Shown in pieces: positions 52,844 to 61,485 of a stretch of DNA of 64,000 bases (the stretch's first letter is position 1; every line of letters begins with the position of its first letter). The translations under genes and the position numbers were made by a program. Where the stretch lies: positions 186,001-250,000 of the forward strand of contig NZ_JBEPLU010000002.1 in the NCBI RefSeq assembly GCF_040545335.1, read 5' to 3'. The notes under the pieces were generated by a model. It worked only from the letters and a program-made list of their open reading frames with translations, was not told where the DNA came from and did no database searches. The stretch comes from Phenylobacterium koreense (GTDB taxonomy: Bacteria > Pseudomonadota > Alphaproteobacteria > Caulobacterales > Caulobacteraceae).

Positions 52844-53742
52844 CGGCGGGCCTCATAGACCTTGTATCCACCCTGGTCCGCCACCGGCCGCACGTTCTTG
52901 AACGCTTCGGCCAGGATCGCCTCGTAGGGCAGATGCCGATTGGCCGTCAGCCAGAGCGAGCCGCCGTTCCTGAGTGCGCCGGCCGCGGCCTTGATGAAGG
53001 CCTGGCCCAGCGCTCGATCCTCCTGGCCGCCGTCATGGAACGGTGGGTTCATCACCACGAAGTCGAGATCGGAGAGCTTGGCCGCGGCGCTGCGCACGTC
53101 GCCCCACTCGAAGCTTGCCCGCGTATCCTCGACATTGCGCCGCGCGCATTCCACCGCCCGTCGGTCGATGTCGATGAGGGCGAGGCTTATCACCTGCGGG
53201 GAAGAGAGAACCTGGCGGGCCAGCCAGCCGATCCCACATCCGAGATCGGCCCCGGCGCCCGCCAGCGGCGGCAGGTTATGCAGCAGCAGGTCGCTGCCCG
53301 GGTCCAGGCGATCCCAACTGAACACCCCCGGTTGGGACCACAGCCCTGACGGCAGACGGCGCAGAGCGCCCTCAGCGATGGCCTGCTCCAGCCCCGTCAA
53401 CTCGGCTGGCCGTTCGACCACGCAGATCCGATGATGCCGTCGCGAGGTCTCGCTGACCTTGCAGCCGAAGCCTTGCAGGATCTTCTTCAGCCGCAGTCCG
53501 CCCCGATCCTTGGGCGCGGCGGCGATCAGTTCGCCGCCGGGGCGCAGCACTCGCAGGCCCTGGGCCAGGACATAGCGCGCCTCGATGGCTCCTGGCGGCG
53601 CCAGGATTGCGACCTCATCCAGACCGCCATCTTGCAGGTTGGCGATGTCGCTCGAGCCTGGGCTGAGCGGCGATAGCTGCACGGCCCCGGCGGGCGGTTC
53701 GATCACGTCACGCGGCGGGTGTCCGTAGAGGGCGGTGGGCAA
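52840..53742 (-). CDS. rsmC: RsmC/RlmG-like rRNA guanine-N2 methyltransferase
   Basis: A 300-residue SAM-dependent methyltransferase with a duplicated Rossmann layout typical of RsmC/RlmG. The degenerate N-terminal half includes AILAPPGAIEARYVLAQGLRVLRPGGELI. The catalytic half has LPPLAGAGADLGCGIGWLARQVL near residue 155 and the NPPFHDGGQEDRALGQAFI motif near 230, the N-(P)-P-F site used for guanine N2 methylation. The only usual start is the TTG at 53742. It is the first gene of the pair with rsuA. Assignment between RsmC and RlmG is tentative. Confidence 0.87.
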   Translation of the reverse strand: MPTALYGHPPRDVIEPPAGAVQLSPLSPGSSDIANLQDGGLDEVAILAPPGAIEARYVLAQGLRVLRPGGELIAAAPKDRGGLRLKKILQGFGCKVSETSRRHHRICVVERPAELTGLEQAIAEGALRRLPSGLWSQPGVFSWDRLDPGSDLLLHNLPPLAGAGADLGCGIGWLARQVLSSPQVISLALIDIDRRAVECARRNVEDTRASFEWGDVRSAAAKLSDLDFVVMNPPFHDGGQEDRALGQAFIKAAAGALRNGGSLWLTANRHLPYEAILAEAFKNVRPVADQGGYKVYEARR

Positions 53743-53772
53743 ATCAGGATCCAGGCGATTCTTCGAAGGCGG

Positions 53773-54237
53773 TTATGTGTACGCGATCAGTCGCCCTAGC
53801 GCCGCGACCATCAGCCAGGCCCCGACCGAGCCTATCACCATCAGTCGTCCCAGGCCCGCGGGCTCATCGCCGCGCCACAGCACGCGAAACGCCAGGGCGT
53901 TGGCGATCCCAAGCGCGATCACCGCCAGCTTGGCCTGGAACACCGGAGAGCCGATCAGCGAACCGGCGTCGGCCGCGAACATGACGAAGCCGCTGGGAAG
54001 CATTACCAGCAGGCCCGCCACGCCGATCGGGGTGAGCGCGCGGGAGAGCTCGGGCAGCGGCAGACTCCGCCAGAGACCGGCCAGCCGCAGGTCCAGGACG
54101 CCGATCGCCCCCACCAGCATCACCAGGCCAAGCAGGTGGACGAGGTTCGCGACCGGATAGGCCAGCGACGAGCCGCGGGCCCAGCCGCCGAACGCCGAGC
54201 CTTCCAGGGCCTCCGCCAGACCGAATATCGTCTCCAA
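53773..54237 (-). CDS. DUF6644-like membrane protein
   Basis: A 154-residue protein with four hydrophobic segments (about residues 25-48, 68-88, 98-118 and 130-150). The family-like start METIFGLAEALEGSAFGGWARGSSLAYPVANLVHLLGLVMLVG has a histidine in the first helix region, seen in related heme- or cytochrome-like membrane proteins. I place it with DUF6644 by memory, with moderate certainty. The start is a TTG one nucleotide after the DUF6152 stop, so it relies on coupling with that gene. Function is unknown. Confidence 0.7.
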   Translation of the reverse strand: METIFGLAEALEGSAFGGWARGSSLAYPVANLVHLLGLVMLVGAIGVLDLRLAGLWRSLPLPELSRALTPIGVAGLLVMLPSGFVMFAADAGSLIGSPVFQAKLAVIALGIANALAFRVLWRGDEPAGLGRLMVIGSVGAWLMVAALGRLIAYT

Positions 54238-54238
54238 C

Positions 54239-54592
54239 CTAGCGCAGCTCGATCACGGCGCCGCCCACCGTTACCCGTTCGATGCGCATCTCGGCCGTGC
54301 CGTCCTTGCGCGGGTAACCTACCAGCGTCACCGGCTTGCCGGTCGTCAGCATGCCCTTGGTCAGACCGCGCGCCTCCATCCGCGCGGTCGGGGCCAGGAC
54401 CACGTCCCAAACCTTATTCCGATAACGGACCTTGGCCATGCCGTGCGGGTTGCCCCAACTGACCTCCATCAGCGGTGCGGTGATCTTGATCACCTGTTCG
54501 GCGTCGTAGGAGCTCCAGCCGTGATGAGCGAGGGCCACGGCGGGGACGGAAAGCGCCGCCACCACGGCGAACGGAACGAGGTGGATCTTCAT
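54239..54592 (-). CDS. DUF6152-like exported protein
   Basis: A 117-residue exported protein. A Sec signal (IHLVPFAVVAALSVPAVALA) precedes a mature N-terminus HHGWSSYDAEQVIKITAPLMEVSWGNPHG, typical of the AHH-x-F/W start of the DUF6152 group. A beta-rich domain follows with VLAPTARMEARGLTKGML and VTLVGYPRKDGTAEMRI. The two initial histidines could bind metal once the signal is removed. It precedes and is coupled to the DUF6644-like gene. Its role is unknown. Confidence 0.78.
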   Translation of the reverse strand: MKIHLVPFAVVAALSVPAVALAHHGWSSYDAEQVIKITAPLMEVSWGNPHGMAKVRYRNKVWDVVLAPTARMEARGLTKGMLTTGKPVTLVGYPRKDGTAEMRIERVTVGGAVIELR

Positions 54593-54701
54593 GACGTCCT
54601 CCGAAAGCCAGATGGCTAGACAACGCCGCTGGCGCCCAAAGCGTCGCAATCGGACATGCAAGTTGAGTTGGCGCGGGCCCCGGTCGGCGTAGCTTCCAGG
54701 C

Positions 54702-55496
54702 ATGGCGAACATCCATCCCACGGCGGTCATCGCACCCGGCGCACGGATCCATTCGTCCTGCGAGATAGGCCCCTACGCGGTGATCGGCCCGCACGTGACT
54801 CTGGCGCCGGGCAATGTGGTGGGGCCGGATGTGGTGCTGGACGGCGTCGCCGATATCGGTGCGGGCAATCGCTTCCTCGCCTCCTGCGCGATCGGCGCCA
54901 GCCCCCAGATCATCGGCCGCGTCAACCAGGCGGGGCGCCTGATCATCGCCGATGGCAACGTTTTCCGGGAGTTCGTGACGGTCCATTCGGGCGGAGAGGC
55001 GACGACCCGCATCGGCTCGCGTGGGCTCTTCATGGCCACCGCCCACGTCGCTCATGACTGCCAGATTGGCGACGACGTGATCATGGCCAATGGCGCGACC
55101 CTGGCCGGGCACGTCCAGGTCGGTGACGCTGCTCAGTTGAGCGGGCTATGCGCCATCCACCAGCACGTGCGAATCGGCGCGCTCGCCTTCGTCGCCGGCG
55201 GCGCCATCGCCACCCAGGACGTCGCGCCCTATTGCCTGGTTCAGGGCGACCGGGCCCGTCTCGTGTCGCTGAACCTCGTGGGCCTGCGCCGGGCCGGGTT
55301 GTCGCCCGACGAGATACTGCGGCTGAAGCGGGTCTTCCGAGAGCTCTTCCATCGCGGAGGAGCCTTGACCGACCGGCTTGCAGCCGCTCAGGCGCTTGAC
55401 GGCGACGCTCGTGCACAGACGCTCATCGACTTCGTCCGGTCGAGTTTGCGAGGCGTCATCGCCGCGCCCCGCCGCAGCCTTTCCGCGGCCGCGTGA
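54702..55496 (+). CDS. lpxA: LpxA-like acyl-ACP--UDP-sugar O-acyltransferase paralogue
   Basis: A 264-residue left-handed beta-helix acyltransferase of the LpxA type (first step of lipid A synthesis). Hexapeptide repeats run from about residue 3 to 180. The histidines corresponding by eye to E. coli H122, H125, H144 and H160 are all present (ATAHVAHDC, LAGHVQVG, CAIHQH), and the position of G173 is glycine. The C-terminal LKRVFRELFHRGGALTDRL helix is family-like. The usual HRGT is HSGG here. It is not next to lpxD/fabZ/lpxB, so it is probably a second copy. It is divergent from the DUF6152 gene. Confidence 0.87.
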   Translation: MANIHPTAVIAPGARIHSSCEIGPYAVIGPHVTLAPGNVVGPDVVLDGVADIGAGNRFLASCAIGASPQIIGRVNQAGRLIIADGNVFREFVTVHSGGEATTRIGSRGLFMATAHVAHDCQIGDDVIMANGATLAGHVQVGDAAQLSGLCAIHQHVRIGALAFVAGGAIATQDVAPYCLVQGDRARLVSLNLVGLRRAGLSPDEILRLKRVFRELFHRGGALTDRLAAAQALDGDARAQTLIDFVRSSLRGVIAAPRRSLSAAA

Positions 55497-55663
55497 AGTC
55501 CCGGCTCTAGGGCTCAGCTTGCCGTTTGGCCCACAATGGGCCAAGTCCATGCCCCAGGGCGTCGGCCGCGCCTGTTTCAGACCACATTCCTGTGGAACCG
55601 CTCTGTGCTCGATTGCGGAATCGATGAGCGCCGCGGCAGGACGTACTAAGGAGTTTTCAGAGC

Positions 55664-56734
55664 ATGAGCATGACCTTCCCCTTCGATACACGGCCGGCCG
55701 TTTCGCAACTGAAACCGCGAATCGTCGTGTTCGGGGTCGGCGGCGCCGGGGTGAACGCCGTCAACAACATGATCGAATCCGGTCTGGAAGGCGTCGATTT
55801 CGTCGTTGCGAACACTGACGCCCAGCAGCTCTCGCTCTCCCTCGCCAGCCAGCGCATCCAACTGGGCATGCGCGTCACGCAGGGCCTCGGCGCCGGGGCC
55901 AATCCGAACGCTGGGCTCAGCGCGGCCGAGGAATCGGCGGAGGACATCGTCCGCTATCTCGACGGCGCCGACATGGTCTTCATCACCGCCGGCATGGGCG
56001 GCGGCACCGGCACGGGCGCAGCGCCCTTCATCGCCCGCTGCGCCCGCGAGCGCGGCATTCTGACCGTCGCTGTCGTGTCCAAGCCGTTCCGCTTCGAGGG
56101 CCGCCACCGCATGCGCCTGGCCGAGGCCGGCCTTGGCGAGCTCCAGCAGTACGTCGACACCTCGATCATCGTTCCGAACCAGAACCTGTTCCGTATCGCC
56201 ACCGAGCAGACCACCTTCGCCGAGGCGTTCGGCATGGCCGACCAGGTCCTGCATTCGGGCGTGCGTTCCATCACGGACCTGATGGTGCTGCCGGGCCTGA
56301 TCAACCTCGACTTCGCCGACGTGCTAAGCGTCATGGGCAGCATGGGCAACGCCATGATGGGCACGGGCGAGGGGGACGGCGAAGATCGCGCCGTCGTCGC
56401 CGCTCACAACGCCGTCCAGAACCCGCTGCTCGACGAAACGTCGCTAGCCGGGGCCAAGGCGGTGCTCATCAACGTCACCGGCGGCACGGACATGACCCTG
56501 CTGGAGGTGGACGAGGCGGCCAACATCATCGCCGACCAGGCCGACCCGGAAGCCAACATCATCTTCGGCGCAGCCTTCGATTCCTCGCTCGAGGGCAAGC
56601 TGCGGGTCTCGGTCGTGGCGACCGGGATGAACTCGCTGAACGGCGCCGAGGTCACTCCCGCTGCTCAGCCGGCCGAGTCGGCGGCGCCGGCTTCGCAGGC
56701 TGAGCCGGCCTCCGCGCCGCGCCGCTTCTGGTAG
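55664..56734 (+). CDS. FtsZ paralogue lacking linker and C-terminal peptide
   Basis: A 356-residue tubulin-like GTPase very close to alphaproteobacterial FtsZ. The nucleotide site is intact: [16 protein letters not shown] near residue 21, [12 protein letters not shown] near 110, and the catalytic T7 loop [12 protein letters not shown] near 210. The globular core runs to about residue 325. It ends in a 30-residue alanine/proline tail ([16 protein letters not shown]), with no long linker and no conserved FtsA/ZipA-binding terminal peptide. The main Caulobacter FtsZ is about 500 residues. AAGGAG lies 10 nt before the ATG. It is probably a short FtsZ2, as described in rhizobia. Confidence 0.9.
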   Translation: MSMTFPFDTRPAVSQLKPRIVVFGVGGAGVNAVNNMIESGLEGVDFVVANTDAQQLSLSLASQRIQLGMRVTQGLGAGANPNAGLSAAEESAEDIVRYLDGADMVFITAGMGGGTGTGAAPFIARCARERGILTVAVVSKPFRFEGRHRMRLAEAGLGELQQYVDTSIIVPNQNLFRIATEQTTFAEAFGMADQVLHSGVRSITDLMVLPGLINLDFADVLSVMGSMGNAMMGTGEGDGEDRAVVAAHNAVQNPLLDETSLAGAKAVLINVTGGTDMTLLEVDEAANIIADQADPEANIIFGAAFDSSLEGKLRVSVVATGMNSLNGAEVTPAAQPAESAAPASQAEPASAPRRFW

Positions 56735-56752
56735 GGGGCCGCCTAGGGCTGC

Positions 56753-58057
56753 CTATTCGACCGGCTTGCGAAGGTAGGCTTCGCGGTCCAGCTCACCTTC
56801 CCACCTGGCCACCGTCACCACGGTGGACAGGTCGCTGGTGGCGCTGGTGATGGTCCGGGTCATGTCCAGCAGCCGGTCGAAGGGCAGGATGAAGCCCACC
56901 ACCAGGGCGGTCTGCTCGGCGCCCAGGCCGATCACCTGAAGCACCGCAGCCAGCATGAACAGCGAAGCCGAGGGCACCGGGGCGGTGCCCAGCGCCACGA
57001 CCGTCGTCGCCAGGGCCAGCATCACGTATTGGGCGAAGTGCAGGTCCACCCCGAAGGCCTGGGCCGACAGCACGGCCAGGAGGGCGACGTAAAGCGCCGT
57101 GCCGTCCATGCTCAGCGTCACGCCCAGGGGCAGGGCGGTGGAGACCACGGCGTGGCTGACGCCCAGGTTCTTCTCCGCCACCCGCATGGCGACCGGCAGG
57201 GTCGCGGCGCTCGACGAGGTGGAAAAGGCGATCGCCACCGCGTCGGTGATGTCGCGGAAGAACGGCCACACCGGCATCCGCGCGATCACGCGCACCAGCC
57301 CGCCATGGACGACCAGGGTCTGGAATGCGCAGCCCAGCACGAGGGCGGCGGCCAGTTTCAGCACGTGGACGAAAGCGCTCGGCCCGGTCGTACCCATCAC
57401 CCAGGCCACCAGGGCGAACACCCCGAACGGCGCGACCTCCATCACGAAGCGCACGATCTGCAGCATGATGTCCGCGCCCATCTGGAACAGGCGGCCCACC
57501 GGCTCGGCACGGGGGGCGATGGTCAGGATGCCGAGCCCGACCAGTATCCCGAAGAAGATGATCGACTGGACGTCGCCCTCGGCCAGGGCGCCGATCGGAT
57601 TGGTCGGAATGATGCCGATCAGGTGCTCGCCCAGGCTCGGCGGCGCCTGGGTCACCTCCTGCGGGGTCGCGCCGACGAAGTTCATGCCGACGCCCGGCTG
57701 GAAGATCGTGCCCATGGCCAGGCCCACCGCCACCGCGATGACGGTCAGGGTGAGATAGAGCGCCAGCGTCTTGACGCCGATGGAGCCCAGGCGCTTGGGA
57801 TCGCCCATGCTGGCGATTCCCGAGACGATCGAGAAGAACACCAGCGGCGCGACGACCATCCGGATAAGGCGGATGAAGACGTCACCCATCCACTTGATCT
57901 GCACAGCCGATTCCCCGACCAGCGTGCCGACGACGGCGCCCAGGACCAGGGCCAGCAGCACCCGCTTCCAGAGCACGACGTCGAACCAGTAGCGGCGGAT
58001 CAGGCTGCCGGACCTCGCGCCCGCGGCGGTCCCATGTACGTCTTCATCGGTCCCCAT
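56753..58057 (-). CDS. Dicarboxylate/amino acid:cation symporter (DAACS family)
   Basis: A 434-residue glutamate/dicarboxylate carrier of the GltP/DctA type with eight membrane helices and two hairpins. Landmarks are IKWMGDVFIRLIRMVVAPLVFFSIVSGIA near residue 54, then FSTSSSAATLPVAMRVAE near 277 (first hairpin serine-rich motif) and LPLGVTLSMDGTALYVALLAVL near 308. The second hairpin and ion site read ALGTAPVPSASLFMLA near 360. The start at 58057 has AGGATC upstream. It is 31 bp downstream of the deacylase gene on the same strand, so the pair is likely one operon. Confidence 0.93.
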   Translation of the reverse strand: MGTDEDVHGTAAGARSGSLIRRYWFDVVLWKRVLLALVLGAVVGTLVGESAVQIKWMGDVFIRLIRMVVAPLVFFSIVSGIASMGDPKRLGSIGVKTLALYLTLTVIAVAVGLAMGTIFQPGVGMNFVGATPQEVTQAPPSLGEHLIGIIPTNPIGALAEGDVQSIIFFGILVGLGILTIAPRAEPVGRLFQMGADIMLQIVRFVMEVAPFGVFALVAWVMGTTGPSAFVHVLKLAAALVLGCAFQTLVVHGGLVRVIARMPVWPFFRDITDAVAIAFSTSSSAATLPVAMRVAEKNLGVSHAVVSTALPLGVTLSMDGTALYVALLAVLSAQAFGVDLHFAQYVMLALATTVVALGTAPVPSASLFMLAAVLQVIGLGAEQTALVVGFILPFDRLLDMTRTITSATSDLSTVVTVARWEGELDREAYLRKPVE

Positions 58058-58088
58058 CAAGGGATCCTACGCATCGACGCGCCGACTG

Positions 58089-59681
58089 TCAGTCACAGGA
58101 AGCTGGTGAGTGAAGCACGCGCTTCCCAGCCAACTCGCCGGTCGGCTCGCCGTCGCGGACCACGAACCTGCCGTTCACCAGCACCTGCTCTGCGCCCACC
58201 GACAGCAGCTCGGGCTGCACATAGGTGGCCTTCGGGCCGTAGGTCTGCGGATCGAGCACCACCACGTCGGCCACATAGCCTCGTCTCAGATAGCCACGGC
58301 CGGTCAGGCCGAAGGTGTCGGCCGTCAGGCCGGTGCTGCGGTGGATGAAGTCACTCAGGCTGATGGCCTTCTCGGCCTTGACGTACTTGGCGTACTTCTC
58401 GGCGAAGCTTGCGTACTTGCGCGGATGGCCTTCGGACCCGTCTGACGAGGTCATCACCCAGGGCTGGCGCATGAAGGCCTTCACGTCGGCCTCGCTCTGG
58501 TTGAACGAAGCGATGTGCGAGCCGCCCTGCAGCAGGATGCGCACCGCCGCCTCGATCGGATCGACCTTCCATTCGGCCGCGACCTCGTCGAGCGTCTTGC
58601 CGAGCACCGCCTTCACCGGGCCGGCCGTCAGCAGGATGGACAAGGCGCCGCCGCGGCGACGCAGGTTCTCGGCCATTTCGGCGCGGATCTTCGGGCCAAG
58701 GGCCGGATCGGCCAACCGCCTTAGCGTCGCCTCGCCGCCGTCCGCCTGCGCCCACCGCGGCAGCAGCGCATCGGCCACGCTCGAACCGGACGCCAGCCAC
58801 GGGTACTGGTCGGCGCTCACCTGCAGGCCCGCGGCCCGGGCCGCCTCGACCATCGCGATCACCTCGCCGGACTGGCCCTGGACGTCGACGCCGAGGGCCT
58901 TGATGTGGCTGATATTGACCGGAATGTTCGCGGCTTGACCGATATCGAACACCTCCTGGACCGCGCCCTTCAGGCCGATCGTGTAGGTGGACTCGTCGCG
59001 GATGTGCGAATCGTAGCGGCCGCCGCGCTTGGCGGCTTCCTTGGCCAGTTCGATGACCTCGGCCGTCTTGGCGTAGCTTTGCGGCGGATAGAACAGCCCG
59101 GTGGAGAGCCCGAGCGCGCCCTGGCACATGGCGCTCGCCACCATGCCCTTCATCGCCTCCAGCTCGGCAGCCGTCGGCGCGCGGTCCGATTCGCCCAGCA
59201 CCCTGGAGCGCACATCGCCGAAGCCGACCCAGGTGGCGGTGTTCGTGCCGAACCCCAGGGCCTCCATCCTGTCGAAGGTCGCCTTCACGTCCGGACCGCC
59301 GCCACCGTCGCCGCCATCGCTGCCGACGAACACCGTCGTCACGCCCTGCATGGCCGCCCCGAGATTGCGGCGCACCGCCGGATCAGGAGAAGTCAGGTCT
59401 TCGAAATAGTGGGTGTGCGGGTCGATGAAGCCCGGCGAGACGATCCTGCCGCGGGCCTCGATGGTCGTGGCCGCGGTGACCCTATCCTTGGCCGCATCGC
59501 CCACGAAGGCGATCTTACCGTCCTTGACACCGACGTCCGCGACCACGCCAGCGCCAGCGCCGCCGTCATAGACCACGCCGCCCTTGATCAGGACGTCCAT
59601 CGCCTGCTGCGCCTGCGCCGGGCTGACCGAGGCCAGCAGGGCGACCACGCTGGTCGCGGCGACTGCCTTGGTTATGAACAT
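58089..59681 (-). CDS. Exported N-acyl-D-amino-acid deacylase (D-aminoacylase)
   Basis: A 530-residue amidohydrolase of the D-aminoacylase group. A Sec signal (KAVAATSVVALLASVSPAQA) precedes the mature enzyme, so it is probably periplasmic. Landmarks are the VLIKGGVVYDGGAG start, the metal site SPGFIDPHTHYFEDL near residue 93, GALGLSTGLFYPPQSYAKTAE near 190, HIRDES near 230, NISHIKALG near 262, and the C-terminal SSDGSEGHPRKYASF near 420. It liberates free D-amino acids from N-acyl forms. The start at 59681 follows a GGGGGGA. The downstream symporter may import the product. Confidence 0.9.
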   Translation of the reverse strand: MFITKAVAATSVVALLASVSPAQAQQAMDVLIKGGVVYDGGAGAGVVADVGVKDGKIAFVGDAAKDRVTAATTIEARGRIVSPGFIDPHTHYFEDLTSPDPAVRRNLGAAMQGVTTVFVGSDGGDGGGGPDVKATFDRMEALGFGTNTATWVGFGDVRSRVLGESDRAPTAAELEAMKGMVASAMCQGALGLSTGLFYPPQSYAKTAEVIELAKEAAKRGGRYDSHIRDESTYTIGLKGAVQEVFDIGQAANIPVNISHIKALGVDVQGQSGEVIAMVEAARAAGLQVSADQYPWLASGSSVADALLPRWAQADGGEATLRRLADPALGPKIRAEMAENLRRRGGALSILLTAGPVKAVLGKTLDEVAAEWKVDPIEAAVRILLQGGSHIASFNQSEADVKAFMRQPWVMTSSDGSEGHPRKYASFAEKYAKYVKAEKAISLSDFIHRSTGLTADTFGLTGRGYLRRGYVADVVVLDPQTYGPKATYVQPELLSVGAEQVLVNGRFVVRDGEPTGELAGKRVLHSPASCD

Positions 59682-59778
59682 CGAAAATCCCCCCACGCCG
59701 CCAAGGCCCTGTCAGAGCTTTGGCGGCGTCGCAGCCTCCGGGCAAGGGGAGGGGGCGTCGTCGAGACGCCCGCTTGGC

Positions 59779-60393
59779 TCAGGCGGCGGCGGCCAGCTCG
59801 AGCAGGGCGTCGCGGTTGCAGATTCGAAATCGACGGCATCCTTCGAAGCGGACGACCCCCTGGCCCTGAAGCTGAGTGATCATCCGCGAGACGGTCTCGA
59901 TTGTCAGGCCGAGGTAGTCGGCGATGTCCTGCCGGCCCATCACCAGCTCGATCGGGTTGTCGCCGCCGCGCCGGGCCATGCCCAGCAGGAAGCTCGCCAC
60001 CCGCTCGCTCGCGCTCTTGCGCACCAGGAGGCTGAGATGCTCGCGAGCGTTGGTGAGCGCCAGCGCCGTGCTCTCCAGCACCAGGGCCTGCAACGCCTTC
60101 TCGCCACCGAGTTGGATGATCGCTTCGCGCCGCGCGACCATCACTGCGCAGTCGCTCAGCGCTTCGGCCGCCATCTCGTGCGTCTCGCCCAGCTCCAGGC
60201 CGAAGATATCGCCCTTGTAGTAGAAGTCACCGATCGGCCGACGCCCGTCCGCCATGAAACGCGAGGTGCGGACCGTTCCGCTGATCATGCGATAGACATG
60301 ATCAGCCGCTTCTCCTTCGCCATAGATCTCTTCGTCCTTGGCAAAGCGCATCGCTATGCCGACGCGATTGAACAGATCTTCAGTCGTGAGCAT
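59779..60393 (-). CDS. Crp/Fnr family transcriptional regulator, FixK-like
   Basis: A 204-residue regulator with an N-terminal cyclic-nucleotide-binding-like domain (residues 15-120) and a C-terminal HTH. The recognition region MGRQDIADYLGLTIETVSRMITQL near residue 154 contains the E-x-x-S-R pattern shared with FNR and FixK, suggesting TTGAT-type half sites. There is no N-terminal cysteine cluster, so it is not an Fe-S FNR; the few cysteines are at SDC and the far C-terminus. The start is at 60393 and a longer frame to 61269 is a shadow. It lies 97 bp upstream of the deacylase gene. Confidence 0.9.
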   Translation of the reverse strand: MLTTEDLFNRVGIAMRFAKDEEIYGEGEAADHVYRMISGTVRTSRFMADGRRPIGDFYYKGDIFGLELGETHEMAAEALSDCAVMVARREAIIQLGGEKALQALVLESTALALTNAREHLSLLVRKSASERVASFLLGMARRGGDNPIELVMGRQDIADYLGLTIETVSRMITQLQGQGVVRFEGCRRFRICNRDALLELAAAA

Positions 60394-60555
60394 TGGGCCT
60401 CTCCGGTATGACTGCATAAGGCCAGGAGTGCGGCCGCCGGAAAACCGAGGTCTTGTACGTAGCCGTAACGCGATCGTGCGAGCCACGCGTCGTCTGTCAT
60501 CGCCCCTTCGTAGCGCTTCTGCAATCTTGGCGGGCGTCTTTGCGGGAGCCCAACC

Positions 60556-61272
60556 ATGATCCGCCGGCTGATCCTGTTCGTGTTGACGGCCTCGGCCTGC
60601 GCCGGCCCGGCCGCCGCCCAGGCGACCTTCACCGGACCGCTCAGCGCCGGCGCCTTCGAAGCCACTCTGGGCCAGGGGCCTATCGCCAACGCTCTGCGTC
60701 CGCAGCAGCAGCCGCCGCAGCAACGGAGCGGTGGCACGCGCTTCGTGCGCGACCCGGCCCAGCTCCGGCGCGCCCAGCAACAGGTTCTCGCCGCCATCCG
60801 CCAACGTTCGCCACAGGTCGCCAACGAGCTGACGCCGCTCTTTTCCCAGGACCTGCTCGCTGTGATCGGACCCGAGCTGAAGCGCCTGGGACTGCGGGAC
60901 GACGACATGGCCGACATGACGGCGGTCTACTGGATCACCGCCTGGGAAGGTGCGAACGGCATTGTCGGAAGCGAAACCGACCCCAAGGTCGCCAAGGCCG
61001 CGCGCGACCAGCTTGCCGGCGTCCTCGCGGCCGATCCAGCCGTCGCGACCATGACCGACCGGGACAAGCAGTTCGTCGCCGATACGATGTTCCTGCAGGG
61101 CGTCTTCAACGAACTGCGTATGGAAGCCGCCGCCACGACCGGCCCCAAGCTGAAGCAGCAGACCAGTGACGCGATCTACGCCGAGGCCAAGCAGGCCCTG
61201 AAGACCGATCTGCGGCAGGTGACCCTCGGCGTCGCTGGCTTCACGCCGACCGCTCCGGGAGCTGGCCAATGA
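60556..61272 (+). CDS. DUF6683-like exported protein
   Basis: A 238-residue protein with a Sec signal (IRRLILFVLTASACAGPAAAQ). After a glutamine/proline-rich linker, an alpha-helical domain spans about residues 65-220: DPAQLRRAQQQVLAAIRQRSPQ, DMADMTAVYWITAWEGANG near 118, and DTMFLQGVFNELRMEAA near 176. This resembles the DUF6683 group by memory. Function is unknown. The gene is divergent from the Crp/Fnr regulator, with 162 bp between starts, and faces a DUF2726 gene. Confidence 0.7.
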   Translation: MIRRLILFVLTASACAGPAAAQATFTGPLSAGAFEATLGQGPIANALRPQQQPPQQRSGGTRFVRDPAQLRRAQQQVLAAIRQRSPQVANELTPLFSQDLLAVIGPELKRLGLRDDDMADMTAVYWITAWEGANGIVGSETDPKVAKAARDQLAGVLAADPAVATMTDRDKQFVADTMFLQGVFNELRMEAAATTGPKLKQQTSDAIYAEAKQALKTDLRQVTLGVAGFTPTAPGAGQ

Positions 61273-61485
61273 CCGCTCTCGTCCTCACCGCCTAAGACTG
61301 GGTCCCGAACCTACGCGCGAACATGTCCGCGCCCCCGCGCCTCGGCCCGCCCAGCTTCGCCAGGGCTGATGACGAATGGCTGACCTTCGAGGAGGGTGGA
61401 CACCCTAGCGTAGTGATGATCGACCTATGGGGGAGTAACCTCATAAGGTGGGCTCGGCTATTATCTGATTTGCGAGTCCTCGACG

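Noticed and set aside
60394..60555. FNR/FixK box in the region upstream of the Crp/Fnr gene
   Set aside because: I looked for TTGAT-N4-ATCAA-like dyads in this divergent region and saw none that match.
59779..61269. A 496-residue minus-strand frame extending the Crp/Fnr gene upstream
   Set aside because: The extra N-terminal part runs antisense over the DUF6683-like gene and has shadow composition; the family start at 60393 is adequate.
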